From: Euborellia annulipes
Lineage: Eukaryota > Arthropoda > Insecta > Dermaptera > Anisolabididae
Direction of reading: 5' to 3'
Assembly (NCBI GenBank): GCA_023213315.1
Contig: JAKCPI010011712.1
Span: 248,001-312,000, forward strand
DNA length: 64,000 nt
This document shows positions 9,406 through 21,600 of this stretch, piece after piece. Each line of letters starts with the position of its first letter. Positions within the stretch are counted from its first letter, which is position 1. The notes under the pieces are model-generated. The model was not told where the DNA came from and ran no database searches. It saw only the letters and a program-made list of their open reading frames with translations. The position numbers and the translations under genes are program-made.

Positions 9406-9604
9406 AAGTGGCGTAGCGAGCTTAACGTAAAATATTACAAAATTATTATATTACACTGAACTAAATTTAAAATATATTTTCCAGAAATCAATTATAATAA
9501 AAATTATCCGGCAATTTTTTGTTTTGCGGACCATTTGGCGCCCCTTTGTGAGTAGCGCCCGGGGCATGATGACCCCCCTTGCTCCCCCCCTCGCTACGCC
9601 ACTG
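9406..9604. mobile_element. hAT-type MITE with GTGGCGTAGCGAG ends
   Basis: The duplication TTAAACTT lies at 9398-9405 and 9605-9612. The termini are AAGTGGCGTAGCGAG and, inverted, CAGTGGCGTAGCGAG. About 199 bp, without a coding frame. The C-rich block before the right end is shared with the element at 2327. Confidence 0.85.
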
Positions 9605-10481
9605 TTAAACTTTTAAGAAAATAAAAAAACATAGAAAAATTGATCGTTTAATAAGAGTTTTAAAAAGATCACGTCGTGAATAAATTCTAAATATTTTTTC
9701 CAATAAAATTCCAACGCCACCTCTTTATAGAAAATTATTTTTATTTATTCCAACATTTATAACCAGTGTAAAGCAGAGGTAAAAAGGGGTGGAAACTATG
9801 TATATATATAATGTAAAGAGGTCTGAGAGCGATCCTCGATAAGAAGTTCCAATAAACCTCAGCACCTCAAAGGGTTTGTAAGCATGAGAAATTGGAATGA
9901 AATTTTCTAAAAAAAGAACAATAAAGAGTTGTGCTTAGAAATATTTGCAAGGAGACTTGCAATGGACCTTTCTTTTCAATCTAAATCAAATTTTGCACAT
10001 GAAAAGTTTTTCTAGATTAAAAACCCATTTTACCATGTTTCTTAAATTTGATTTTTTTTTTAAATGTAGATGTCAGATTAGTTTTAATAACTTTTTCAAC
10101 AACACAATTTCATTATTTTTTTTCATAAATTTCCAATTATTTGCATATAAATTAACATATTAAGTATAAATATTTTAAAGATTCCAGAATATCATATTTT
10201 ATTTGTATAAATAAGAAATGAAATAATTCTGTAAAAAGTTTTTTTTATCTTTATTTTAACTCGAAGGAAGAAGCTTAATTATTCTTTCAAAATTTCTGAA
10301 CCCACATTTTATTTTTGAGTAAATTAATCTTTCACTACTTGTGCAATTTGTGAACAAATATTGATAATCGGACCAGTAGTTTCATATTAATACAAACAGA
10401 TAGATTGATCTTTTATAATAATATTGATTATACGTAAATTAATAGAATTTATAATAATATATTAATTAAATGCCAAAAGGG

Positions 10482-10507
10482 GAGAGAGAGAGAGAGAGAG
10501 AGAGAGA
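10482..10507. repeat. AG microsatellite
   Basis: Pure GA/AG dinucleotide array of about 13 units. Confidence 0.92.
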
Positions 10508-10669
10508 TACACAATTTGATATTTGAAAGCCAAATTTCTATTTTTAAATACATTCGAAAGGCAAAATTTGATGATCCAGCGATCTTCTTTTAAACTTTTA
10601 AGACAACACTTCCGACAGTTTAGCATTTTGGTTGCCTAAGTTCACGGCTCACTGCGTGGCGCCGACCTT

Positions 10670-10770
10670 TAATTTAAAGTCCTGAGGAAGTATGATGCAA
10701 CTCCCCCAAAACTTTCGACAATGGTTAAATAAATAATTTTTGGGCCGATATTGAGTTTCTTTTTTTTAAC
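10670..10770 (+). pseudogene. Decayed hammerhead/PLE terminal repeat
   Basis: CTGAGGAAG, a stretch with ACTTTCGAC in place of the GAAACGTC part, then AAATAAATAATTTTTGGGCC. The last block matches the region around the GCTGC-type box in other PLE arms. Helix II is no longer recognisable. The right end of an unrelated hAT-type terminus (GGTTGCCCACCCCTG) follows at about 10818. Confidence 0.35.
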
Positions 10771-10839
10771 GCCCTTCAACTTAAGTGTGCAAATATTATT
10801 TTTTGAGATGCTGTAAAGGTTGCCCACCCCTGATCTAAA

Positions 10840-11860
10840 CAATAGTGGTCAGTAGAGTCTAGTTTTTATCGATCATATTAGAAAACCTCCGGTAGAAGAT
10901 TTTTAGTGCTAGATTAATTTTAATTAAAATAATGTCTCACTCCTTAGATGATAATTTTTTTCATATTGGTTTTAACGAAAAAGATAATAACAAATTATGA
11001 TTGTTTTAACTTCGCAATTTTTCATCACTGAAAATATAATCATATTTTATAGATAATAATATTATAAACCCTTATATGTAGGGAAATTAATTCCATAAAA
11101 AATTATATTTATCTTTTAAATTATTAATTGACCTGGTTTAAAAGCTTTTTTTATTTATTATCATAAATAGTTATCTGACACCTTTATTTATTCAAATTTT
11201 AATCACAAATTTTTTACTCAATTAAATATGATTTCTGGATAAGGATAGAGCTATAACTTTTGAATTCATACTCGTACTCAAACTTTTTAATTAAAAGCAG
11301 ATGAGAGAAAATCGGAAATTATTTTTATTATAAATCTCGTCTGATGCATTTGTCCTGCGGGATCGGCATTTGTAATGTCCTTTTTGGGATAAGGACAAGT
11401 ATACGATCAATTGTTCATTTATTTGTTTAGTTTGACATAATAATTTGTATAAAATTTGTGTTTTTGAATTATTTCTAAATATACCTCATTTATTATATAG
11501 TTGTAGTAAACTAAAGAATTTTCGAATGTTATATTATATAATATTGATAAAATAATCATCTTTTATTCTTATTAGCCAAAGGGTATAATATTGATAAGTA
11601 AAGTACACATGTATACATGTAATAAGCAGCTTAATAACCCTCCCAGATAGTAAAATGGACGACACGAGCATTGATCAGAATTCCGTAGGAGATTAGATTA
11701 AAAATCATATTCAATAAATTAATTGGCATCCTTTGATTTCTTGAACTCTTGAAGGCGAAATTTTAACAGAGTTCCAGAATTTGACTAATTAAGTTGTTAC
11801 GAGAGAATGAAATTGTGAACTAGACAAGACACCCTCGTAAGAATGTCTCTGGAATACAAG
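10840..11860. other. Unassigned AT-rich sequence
   Basis: No gene, RNA or defined repeat seen. A few short GC-richer words occur near 11340-11400, without a pattern. Confidence 0.5.
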
Positions 11861-11866
11861 GAGGCT

Positions 11867-12010
11867 CTTGACCTATGGCTTAGAGGTAGAGCATTGGCTT
11901 CTGGTGCCAAAGGTCAAGGGTTCGCATCCCGTCCCAGGCGAGAAATTTCAATTAATCAATTGAACGGGGTTTAAATGGTGCTCAGGTGCCGAAAAGACAA
12001 ACAAATTTTA
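11867..12010 (+). mobile_element. tRNA-derived SINE, best copy
   Basis: The A box (TGGCTTAGAGGTAGAGC, 11877-11893) and B box (GGGTTCGCATCCC, 11918-11930) are spaced as in a tRNA. They are followed by a shared body: CAGGCGAGAAATTTCAATT, GAACGGGGTTTAAATGG and CTCAGGTGCCGAAAA. The same order of blocks is found at 30868 (plus), 33447 (minus) and 47800 (minus). Transcription by RNA polymerase III from the internal promoter is expected for an active member. This copy has no obvious duplication. Confidence 0.82.
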
Positions 12011-12049
12011 AAATAAAAAGCTTGCTTACATAATAATTGGATGGCCCCT

Positions 12050-13090
12050 AATTGGATAAAATGATAAGAACTATTGATATATAAAATTATATGCTATAAT
12101 AAGCCCGTATAAATTCAACTTATTTTGAATATTTATTTATTGATTGACTTTTTAATTTCCTTATAGTGTGGAATTAATTTTTTAAAGAAAGTTGTCTCTA
12201 CTTTAATTAAAATAAGTTTTCCCTCTGTCAAAAAATAAATTTAATTTTTGAATTTTGGCTAAAAATACGCTTAAACCTATCTAATTAATAGGTTTGAATA
12301 AATAATTATCGATAATAATACAAGCCGAGGAGCTTTTCCATACTAAGACCAAGTTATGAATTTTCAAACAGTAATAAAGTGTCAAATCATGTATTTTTAA
12401 AGTGGACAGGTTAAAGAAAATAATTTTTTAATATCCATTATAAATTCTATCAAGCTTACAATGTTAAGCATAAATTCATAAAACTAAAAGGTATTTCATA
12501 ACAAGAATTTTTGTATTATTTATTTAAGTTCTACTTATATTTGTTATAAGACTAGATATTATTGAATTAGAAAAAAAAATCTCGGCCATACATTGGCCAT
12601 TATTCTGATATGTCGATTCTTTTGTATTCTAATAAATCATAAAATTTCGCCGAGAGATTTTAAGCTGTTAGTTTCTGTAAAATATGCCCAGAAAATTTGA
12701 AAAGTTTTGCCTGACAATAAAGCAATCAATCAAAAGAGTTAAAATCATAACAGAAAAAGAGACGGAGGGTGGAATTGGCTGGATGAGCATATATATTATA
12801 GATAGCCTATATTACGGTATACAGTAGGCTTATACATAGACTACTATGTATGAAGGCTATCTGATAAAATCTATAATTATCCAAAAAAAACACGCTTAAT
12901 AAACGAATTCAAGAGGCTTATTATTTTACTTAGTAGATGATTATTTTATTGAACGAACTAAAGAATGAACGACTAATTCAAACGATATGTATTGACTAAA
13001 GGGTTTCTCAATCAAGAGGGTCGCTAAAAGTCAAATGAAAAAATCAAAGAAAAACTGCAAGTAAATTTTAATCAATCAAAACAAATTCCG
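12050..13090. other. Unassigned AT-rich sequence
   Basis: No coding or repeat structure was found. Confidence 0.5.
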
Positions 13091-13189
13091 TAATTTATTT
13101 TGCAAAAAGTTATTCACAAAAAACTGGATTTATTTTTCATAAGTAAATATATTTATAAAATGTTTGCCAATATCTGTACGTGTACTACT

Positions 13190-13450
13190 ATACAGGTGGA
13201 CATGCTTCTGGACAAATCGCCAGGACAAGCCTTAAAGCCACTTGGTGGATTCTGGAATGCAGATCCCAAGGGACTCATCTGAATCCTCCGTTAACTGTTG
13301 CCAAAGATATATAGCAGATCACAGCCAGGAGGAGATCCTCGAGTCGTAGAGCTGGCCTAGCTATAGCTCCAAACAAATCCTTGCACCTTGATCTCTTGGG
13401 AACTGACCCAGCATGTCCAAGGAGGCCACTGATTAACGTTGCTCGTATTT
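13190..13450. other. GC-balanced island of unknown nature
   Basis: About 260 bp with roughly equal base composition (for example CCAGGAGGAGATCCTCGAG) in otherwise AT-rich DNA. A 60-codon plus-strand frame at 13100-13282 ends in it. The readable part of the minus strand is short. No repeat partner is visible in the window. It could be a diverged exon, a noncoding RNA or a conserved element. Confidence 0.3.
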
Positions 13451-13665
13451 TTAATAGAGGCCTCTTTATTGAAATTTACTCGGAGGAAATTCTTTATCAT
13501 CCTGTTACAAATTTAAAGACCTTACTTCTTTAATCTTTTTTTTTTATTTCATTCTATTTATCAATTGTCAGTGAATTCAATAATAATTTGAAAAACAAAA
13601 CTGATAGCATATTGAATTCATTTGTTTGTCCCCCCCCCCCCCGCTCTAAATAAAATTTCTTAATA

Positions 13666-13905
13666 AATTGAAGGGGTCGAGCGCAGATAGTGCTGATGCA
13701 CAAATATATAGTTCTGAGATATTTCACTTTTAAACTTTGGAAACAAACGAAACACCAATTAGTTTGTTTGCTACTGTCAGAGCACTCTAATGGCAATATC
13801 AGGCTGAGAAACAACTAGTACAGACCTTTGCTCAATTGAGGGTGCTGAAATGTCAGGTTTATCATAATTGTGGGTTAGCACTATCTGCAGCCGACCCCTT
13901 CAATT
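13666..13905. repeat. Foldback element with about 29-bp arms
   Basis: AATTGAAGGGGTCG at the left and CGACCCCTTCAATT at the right, with CAGATAGTGCT/AGCACTATCTG continuing the pairing. The 180-bp middle has no coding frame. The ends resemble a MITE, but no target duplication was recognised. Confidence 0.65.
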
Positions 13906-14143
13906 ATAGATGGTCGCCAGGACATTACTAATAATCTGGCTATTTGGATTAATAAAATTATCAGAGTTGGGTAGAGTTCCTGAAGACAGCAAAATTCAGA
14001 TTTTTCTAAATTTAGGGACCAAATTTGAAAACAGTAGCGAATCCCACTTCTCCCCTTCTAAAATCCATTAATTTAATTAAAAAATTTAAAATTCAGTTAA
14101 TACAAGATTCAGAAATATAATAAATTTTTATGGCTTAAATAGT

Positions 14144-14282
14144 GGTTTATTTTAGTAAATAATAATACAATAAAACGTGTTACTAATTTCAATAAAATAC
14201 AACGCAGAATTAGCAGCCGAAACGTTGTATTTTATTGTAATTAGTAACATGTTTTATTGTACTATTATTTGCTAAAATAAAT
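14144..14282. repeat. Near-perfect hairpin with a ribozyme relic at its tip
   Basis: The two arms of about 60 bp (14144-14202 and 14222-14282) are inverted. The apex reads GCAGAATTAGCAGCCGAAAC and then GTTG, so the GAAACGTT half of a hammerhead remains while the CTGANGA half is lost. It is probably a shortened PLE foldback. Confidence 0.6.
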
Positions 14283-14369
14283 CTCGATTTAAGCCATAAA
14301 AATGACTTATATTTCTAATAACGATAATCGTGAAAAGCTAAATCAATTAATTGATACAAGAATTATTAA

Positions 14370-14665
14370 TTTATTATAAGGATCGTAGGTCAAAAATTAA
14401 ATAATTTTGCGTATCAGTTTATTTGTAGATATTTAGATCCCAGTGAGATGGAATCATCCTAAATACAAGAAACAGATGTTTTGCAAATTGTCATCTTATT
14501 TTATAAAATTTGCATTCATGGAATGCTAATCTCCTTTGTCAAGTATGTGACGATTTGAAAAGCATCTGTCTCTTGTACTGAGGATGATTCCACTGGGATC
14601 GAAATATCTGCAAATAAACGGATACTACGCAAAATTATTTAAATTTTGGCCGACGCGTCGGCATA
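14370..14665. mobile_element. PLE-like foldback, GAAATATC ribozyme sub-family
   Basis: The left arm (from about 14370; GTAGATATTTAGATCCCAG, GGAATCATCCT) and the right arm (to about 14665; GAGGATGATTCC, GATCGAAATATC) are inverted. The right arm ends in AATTTTGGCCGAC. Two relatives lie at 48841 and 55353. The left ribozyme copy has lost its CTG and its GAAA reads TAAA. The right copy is intact. Confidence 0.72.
14571..14614 (+). ncRNA. Hammerhead ribozyme, GAAATATC variant
   Basis: Core CTGAGGA (14578-14584), helix II GAT with ATC plus weaker inner pairs, GAAA (14601-14604), then TATC and helix I (CTTGTA with TGCAAG-like TGCAAA, including a G-U). Compared with the GAAACGTC class, the two bases between GAAA and UC are UA instead of CG. 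All catalytic core positions remain. Activity is predicted only. Confidence 0.65.
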
Positions 14666-14699
14666 AATAAATAAGATAAACATTAAAATTTTGGTGAGA

Positions 14700-16880
14700 A
14701 TAAAAGTTAATACAGATTATGTTAAATAAAAAATTGATAGAATGACGTAAAGTTTTAAATGGCGTCTGGTTTCTTACTGCATTATAACCACCAAGAGCCG
14801 CAATCTTTTTTAATAATCAGAATTCGTTCTTAATTATCAAAATCTACAAATATAAAAAATTAAATATTATTTTCCTCTTTTTTTTATTCGTTTAATTAAA
14901 TATATTTATATATAAAAAAATGTTGTATGCAAAATTTCAAAGCATAGATTTAATTTTTAAATATTATTCTGCATAAGAGTAGAAGAAATCGATGCAAGAT
15001 CAAAAATAGAAATTTTATTTTTGGAATAAAATTACCTATATTTTTTGTGTTTTCATTAAAAATACGTAATACATAATTGAATATAAACATGCTATATTCA
15101 ATTTAAAAATATTTCTTTCCTTTTTATTAACGTGACTTTTTTATAGAAATAAAAAAAAAATTTCGAATTTATTTATTTGAAATAAAAAAAAAAAACTAAA
15201 AGCTAGAAATTTTGAATAAAATCCAATTTAAATTTGAACCCTTTTTTTAGAAAAGATTTTATTCTAAGTTTCCTAGAAACTCTTCTGAATAAAGACCTTA
15301 CATCCACTGGCGCTTTGTAACCGAAAGGTAAACAAAAATTATCGTCTATAAGTGATTTTTAAAATTGATATTTCAATTGCAATTTTAATTCTCAACTTCC
15401 ATTCAGTGATCGGATTTTTTTTTTTACAAATTCAATTAATTATTATCTTTTGTGTATATTTTTTCTCTGTTTGTGTTATTTTTTATGTGTAACACAAACT
15501 AGTCATCTGTTTATTTGTCCATCATCCGGATTTAGTTATCCGCTTATAGCCGATTATTCTCCTATCGACGGATTAATTCAATATAGTTATATATGGTATA
15601 GAGGCCTCAGCCAATTGTCGAAAAAATTATAATATGGCATATCGAAAAATTAAATAACTTTCTGAAGGCCAAATCTTTTATTATTAATAAAACATAATAT
15701 TAAAGATACTTAATTAGTATTTTTAGTAACTACTCTTTTGATTTTAAAAAAGAAATGTATTTAATAATTATTTAGTTATATATAAATTCTAAAAATAAAT
15801 TGTATTGTTATTCAGGTGGTAGTATGTCCCAGTTGATCCTTTCTCGTAAATATGTCATCATTCATTACAAATTGGTCCTGGTAGACCGCCAATATTAATT
15901 TTGGCAACCAGTCCATTGCAAGCAGGATTGAGCATATGGCGAGGAGGGTGAGGAGGGGGGGAGTGTAGTGTATTGAGCGATGTCAAGTCTAGAAGTAAAG
16001 AATCCCGAAATTTTGGATAATTTTTAATTTCATAAAATTAACGTTTTATTAGAGCATTTATTTAAGGATATATACATATTAACAAAAAGAGAAAAAGCTT
16101 TTCTTTTAGGCTTTATTTTAATGAGCCTTATCTTCCCTGAGACACGCAATCCCTTATGAAATCCGACTCTCAGTTAGGAACCAAAAAATAAGAGAAAATA
16201 AAGAAGACCAACTCATTAGTAAAAAACACAAATTCGGGTAAATGTTGTTGATGTCAGCTCTTTTGGGCTTAGAAATTTAATAAATTTGTTCAAAATAATT
16301 TCCTTTTTTAATCTGGACCCCTTTGATTGAAAGTCAGTTCAAGAAATCAGAGACTTCTTAAATTCGATGTCGGAAAAGAGAGATAGGGGACAGACAAGAC
16401 AAATTCCTCGAAATAAAAGTTTAAGCTCGGGTAACTCGTGTTCGCATTTCAGGCATTATACAAATGTTAATCTCTGAGTGAATTTTTTATAAACAATTAT
16501 TTGTATAATCATCAATAATTGAGAGTTTTTATTCATATACCACATTTTGTATTAAATATTTTTTTAATATATATAAATACTGTACAACATTTGTGTTGAA
16601 TGAGAAAAATGTTAATTAAATATTAAGTTTTGATTTATGTATTATATTTTTGGAATAATTTAATAATAATTTTTTTGTATGTTAAAAAACCAAATTCAAA
16701 AAACAAAATCCTAAAGATAAATAGAGCAGCCTGGAAAGAAGAGTGGAACTTAAACACCGACATACTCACCAATTGTATGTCCTTGAGAATTTACAATGAC
16801 TATATAATACATAATTCATTCATATGGTATGTTAAATCATTAGCGAAAATTAATTATTAATTAAAGTTTATAATAAATTA
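14700..16880. other. Unassigned AT-rich sequence
   Basis: Small open frames only (60-76 codons, low-complexity and hydrophobic), which I do not treat as genes. A G-rich tract lies near 15945-15962. No repeat boundary was recognised. Confidence 0.5.
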
Positions 16881-16941
16881 TTGTATAATATTTTATGATA
16901 GGTAAATAAAAGAATAGCAGCTAAAATTATTTCATTTATTG

Positions 16942-16996
16942 ACCCACTAGGCTGACGTTTCGGTCTTGGTCAAGACCATCCTCAGAGCTTGCGGGT
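16942..16996 (-). ncRNA. Hammerhead ribozyme, sub-family A, left arm
   Basis: On the minus strand: ACCCGCAAGCT, CTGAGGA, helix II GGTCTTG/CAAGACC with a minimal loop, GAAACGTC, AGCCTAGTGGGT. Helix I has an inner GCT/AGC pair and an outer ACCC/GGGT pair separated by an internal loop, the usual type-I arrangement. Helix III is minimal. Confidence 0.88.
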
Positions 16997-17150
16997 TGTA
17001 CTGCCTGTACTCAACTAATTGGCTTATATTATTAATATTTGTATTTTTAAATTATAATTCAATCATTTTACATATTAATTTTTCAAATATCTGTAACCGA
17101 ATGTTTATGGAATATATGATTGTGTTATTATTTGTATGCCTATATTGACA

Positions 17151-17205
17151 ACCCGCAAGCTCTGAGGATGGTCTTGACCAAGACCGAAACGTCAGCCTAG
17201 TGGGT
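17151..17205 (+). ncRNA. Hammerhead ribozyme, sub-family A, right arm
   Basis: Inverted mate of 16942-16996. CTGAGGA at 17162-17168, helix II 17170-17185 (7 bp), GAAA 17186-17189, predicted cleavage after C17193, helix I closed by ACCC and GGGT. A TTAGCTGC box begins at 17223. Confidence 0.9.
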
Positions 17206-17299
17206 CAATAAATGAAATAATTTTAGCTGCTATTCTTTTATTTACCTATCAACGATTATCCAGCTATAAAATCCACATTTGTAATATAATATTTTAATT

Positions 17300-18330
17300 A
17301 ATTGGAAACCCGCCCCCGACCATCCCACCCATAATTAATTACCATTACCCAATTAATAGTTTCAAAATAATGATTTGAAACATCAAAAGAAATGTAAAAT
17401 TTAATTTTTCTTTGCATATCATTTAAAGAAATAAAAATTTTCTACTTTATTCAAAAACTTTATAATAAATCTTAAACTTTTAAGTCTTTCGATTTTTCTA
17501 CTTTCAAATTGATAAACAAAGTCAGTTTTAATTAATACATTCCTGAATAATTGAATAAATTAAATTCCAGCTGCCACCATTCAGAGAATCTTACCTTAGC
17601 TGATCCCCCCTTTCAATGGCAAATGAAAAGATATACGAGATCAGCAAAACTTGCTAAGTGAAAGGGTGGGGGAATATATAATTAATATCCTTACCCTTCT
17701 CTTGGAATTTTTTTAATTTTTCATCAATCGTCAATCTATAAAATTATAATTTGACTTTTGGGCAAATTAAAAATTTATTTGTAGTCTATACATCTAAATT
17801 TTTTTATTTCCATATAAAATAAGCTTGAAAATTTACAAGTAGAGTTGAAGTTCTTCCCTCAAGTTCCCTGTAATTAAATATATTTTACTTTATGTTTTTT
17901 TCAATTAATATCAAAAATAAAATAAACAAACACAAATTGCGTTCTTTATATTTAATAATTAATCTTCAAAAATCTAATCAAATATTAAAATATAGATGAA
18001 TATTAATGAGAGTAAAATAAATTAGGTTTATTTATTAATCGATTATTTTTTAATTTTCTTAACATTTTTTTTTATAATAATGATTTTTAATTTGTTCCAA
18101 TTTATCAGAATTAATAAACGATCGCTGATCAAAGCTGATTGGGAAAGGAAAACGAAACAAGTTATTTTTTATTTTTTCAATTAAATTGTTTTGTATCTTT
18201 GAATGAATTTAAAGGCAGAGTAAAAATATTTGCAAATGATTCTTGAAGTTATTTCTTTAATTGCTTAAATAATTAGCATTGGCAAAAGAGGCTGGTGGGG
18301 GCATGTCAATAATTTGTTGAATAAATAAAT
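17300..18330. other. Unassigned AT-rich sequence
   Basis: No gene or repeat recognised. Confidence 0.5.
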
Positions 18331-18437
18331 AACAGTATTTAGTTTTGAAAGTTTTTATATAGCTGGTTAATTGATTTAATAGTAGGAGAATAAAAAGAGA
18401 GAGCAGCTAATTATATTTTTGTTTATTATTCCCTCAG

Positions 18438-18478
18438 TGATGACGTTTCGGTCCTGTTTAGGATCATCTTCAGAGCAA
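18438..18478 (-). ncRNA. Hammerhead ribozyme, left arm, one weakened helix
   Basis: Minus strand: CTGAAGA, helix II GATCCT/AGGACC with one A-C mismatch, GAAACGTC. Helix I pairing next to the core is weaker (GCT opposite ATC) than in its mate, so this copy has drifted. Confidence 0.65.
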
Positions 18479-18550
18479 TAGGGCATTATCAATTTCAATT
18501 TCGAAACTAACTACTAACGGTGAAATTTTGAAATGCATGATGAAAGCGTA

Positions 18551-18592
18551 ATGCTCTGAAGATGGTCCTAAACAGGACCGAAACGTCAGCAC
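18551..18592 (+). ncRNA. Hammerhead ribozyme, right arm
   Basis: CTGAAGA at 18556-18562, helix II GGTCCT/AGGACC (6 bp), GAAA at 18580-18583, cleavage predicted after C18587, helix I GCT/AGC plus outer pairs. Confidence 0.85.
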
Positions 18593-18659
18593 TGAGGGAA
18601 TAATAAAATATAATATAATTATCTTATCTCTTTTTTTTATTCTTCTACTATTCAGGCCT

Positions 18660-21600
18660 TTATAAAATTTTTTATTTTGTCATTAATTTATTAAATATTT
18701 AACATTTGCTTTTAAAGTGATTTGTCAGATATATGACTGACTAGCTTCCATATCCACTTTTTTTATTTCATTTATATTTTATTTTTTATAAGAAATAAAT
18801 GAAAAAAAAATCCCTTTGAAAATTTACAAGAATCTGAATTGTAAATTAAAAAATATGGAATTGCTTCGACAAAAAATCGAAGACGAGAGATTGCATCTAT
18901 TTGAAACATGAAGAATAAACTATTCCGATAATAATAACAAAAGAGCGTTCGAAAATTACACAAATTCGAAAGCATTTTCAAAGTTTGCGTATTATTAACG
19001 AAAAGCTTCCATCCATTATGTTGAGTGTTTCTAGGGGATTTCATTCATTTTTTACAAGCTTTTAATGCAGTCGTATCATTTCAACGGTCAAACGAAATAT
19101 TCGAAAGGAAATGAGTGTGCGAACTTTTGCAACCCTTAATTTCGATTGGTGCAACCAAATATTTGGAGTGATAGGGGAACATTTGCCAAGTGTGCGTCAC
19201 TCATCCTGTTAATTAACATTTTCAAACTGGACACATATCGAATAATTTAGCATAAGATTCTAGTCTATTAGATAGTGTGTCGACAAAGGGTTTTCTTATT
19301 CGAACTTTGATCGACATCCTTAAATTAATTACGACCTGTGGCCCATCGGAAAACGTTATCCACTTCCATAAGCACTCTTAATCATCTTCACAGTTTCTCA
19401 AGTACATTTCTAGTTATATAATGCTTCTCTTTGTTCTTAATTTCAATTAGTTCACTTGAAAATTTAATTAACAAAACAAATTTCATCTATTTAGATAAAG
19501 ACCCCAATTACTTAATTATTAGAATAAACATTTCAAAATCATAAACAATTATATTTCTTACTAAAATGTCACTTAATATTATTTTTTTTCATTGGACTAC
19601 AGATCCCCATACTGAGTTCCTATTTCGCTTCTAATAATTGCCCAAGTCAATTACTTTATTTCCTAGCTCCTAGCTCCTCTTGTATATTAATCTCTATTTT
19701 CAAAAATATAATTATATTTTCGTGTTTGATTAATGTTTTTTGTTTAGTCAATCAATTGAAATTTACTATTTAAAAAGTTTTTTTTTTTTACCATTCCAAG
19801 TTAAGAAAAAAATCTAAATAATAAATAAATAAATTTCTATTGTTAAAGTGCGAGTCTCGAAAAACCGTTAGGACACGATTGACTACTGAGTTATTCTAGG
19901 CGGCAAGAGATGGCGTTAGTTTTTCCCATAGGAATACAAGGGATTTATTCCATTTCATTTTAAAGTTTCCAGCTAATTAATTAAGGGTAAAAAATTAATT
20001 ATTATTTAACACAATTATTACTAATTTAATTATCTATAAGTTATAGAGCGAATTTTTTAAAAATATCTTTTATTTAATGGGATTAATCTAAAAAAAAAAA
20101 TTTATTTTTTCGAAAATCAAAAAAAGGGCTTCTATAAGTTGTAGATATTTTAAATAGCTTTAATTTTAAAAAAATTTGAGGTCGATAGCTTTAAAATTGT
20201 GGCCGCTGGAATCTTCCAAGTTTAGCACCCCGAGACGCGCACCTTAAAAAGTCAAAAATGAAATTAATTTTTCTATTAGAAATATATTTAAATGAAAAAC
20301 AAATAAAACAACAACGAATTTTTAACGTTTACTTTTTTTTAGAAAATTATGTTAAATAAATTTACATAGAAATATCTTTATTATTGATATTGTGAACTTT
20401 AAATTTTATTTAAGGAAGAGAGAATAATAAAAATCCCGTTTATTTATATCTCTATTATATTTCTTATAAATATGAAATTCTAAGTCTTGGAATAATTTAA
20501 ATTTAAAAACTGGATATATTAAGGAAAATTATGTTAAAAATGAATATTTTAAAAAGTGCAAAGTGCGTCTTTTTCCCCTTAAATAAACACCTGAATGGAA
20601 ATTAGATTCTCATTTTTCAATTTTGGTTTAAGTTTTTTTTTTTTTTTTTTTTTAAATTAGAAGGTAATGAATATCAAGGGGACTTTGTTTCTGTTTTTTT
20701 ACATATTTCGTTTTTCCCATTTCAGTTTTTTTTTCTCCTTTCTTCTTTGAAATACTCCCCAAAGTGGAATAGAAGCCTCGATTTCATTATTCATTCATTA
20801 GAATTATACTTAAAAAAATACTAAATCGGGAATATGCTAAATTTAAACTTGGCGAATATATATTCTTAAGATTATGAAAAATTATTTAAAATAAGTCAGA
20901 GATAAAGAGGCCGAGAATTCTTGACTCGCTCACTTTGCTAAGCTTTTTAAACTTGTCAGGCAAATTTGTTGCAAAAGAGAATTGACGCATGACTAAAATA
21001 TGCCGGTAAATTAATGAGTATGAAAAATTTTCCAAGAAATCTTTTTCAACTTCAAATATGTATTATATTTAATTAATTTATCAATTGATTCTTCAAAAAA
21101 GATATATTTTATATAAAAAAAAGTGAGTTTGAGCAACTTTTCCAGTTGATATTATTTTGAATTTGGTTTATTGGTTCCTTTGGGTACTTTAACTTGATTA
21201 ATTATTAGATTATATCGATACGATTCAGATTGGCTGCCCGGATACTTGAGGTATACTTCAAGAGTTAATTAATTGGTCAAGTACTTGTGAAAGTTAGAGT
21301 TCAGCTCAAGTCCTCTATGTCCAATTAAAAAGCCCTTCTTCTTTGAGTAGATTTATCAACGCATGCCAATTAGGACAGCAGAAATGGGGATTAAGTTGCA
21401 TCTAAACAACCAAACAACCACTCACTCCCCACTCCAACCATTGGACCATTATAAGCTCAATTTGTAAATTTGTTTTCAAGAAATCCCTACTTTCTTAGAA
21501 TTCAAAATTAATACCTCTCGTTAATTTTCGTTTATTATGTAAAGGAAAATAAGATTTCAATTCATTAAAAAATTAATTAGAATGTATTGATAGGTCTTTT

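Larger units (their letters stand above)
16896..17284. mobile_element. PLE-like foldback element, sub-family A, copy 1
   Basis: The perfect 12-bp duplication TATAATATTTTA lies at 16884-16895 and 17285-17296. The arms run from TGATAGGTAAATAAAAG to TATTTACCTATCA. A one-sided tail follows the right arm (ACGATTATCCAGCTATAAAA and CCACATTTGTAA). The centre of about 150 bp is unique between the arms and recurs inverted in copy 2 at 26671. Each arm has a hammerhead. No protein is encoded. A 60-codon frame at 16966-17148 is incidental. Confidence 0.9.
18340..18655. mobile_element. PLE-like foldback element, second sub-family
   Basis: The arms AATAGTAGGAGAATAAAAAG and, inverted, CTTCTACTATT surround two ribozyme motifs. 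To the left, TATATAGCTGGTTAAT resembles the one-sided tail of sub-family A (TATAGCTGGATAAT), so this element has the same layout. I could not identify a clean 12-bp duplication, so the left boundary is approximate. Confidence 0.75.

Noticed and set aside
19847..20246. Transposon with AAGTGCGAGTCTCG ends
   Set aside because: The inverted similarity is short and imperfect with no duplication. Noted in the unassigned stretch but not called as an element.
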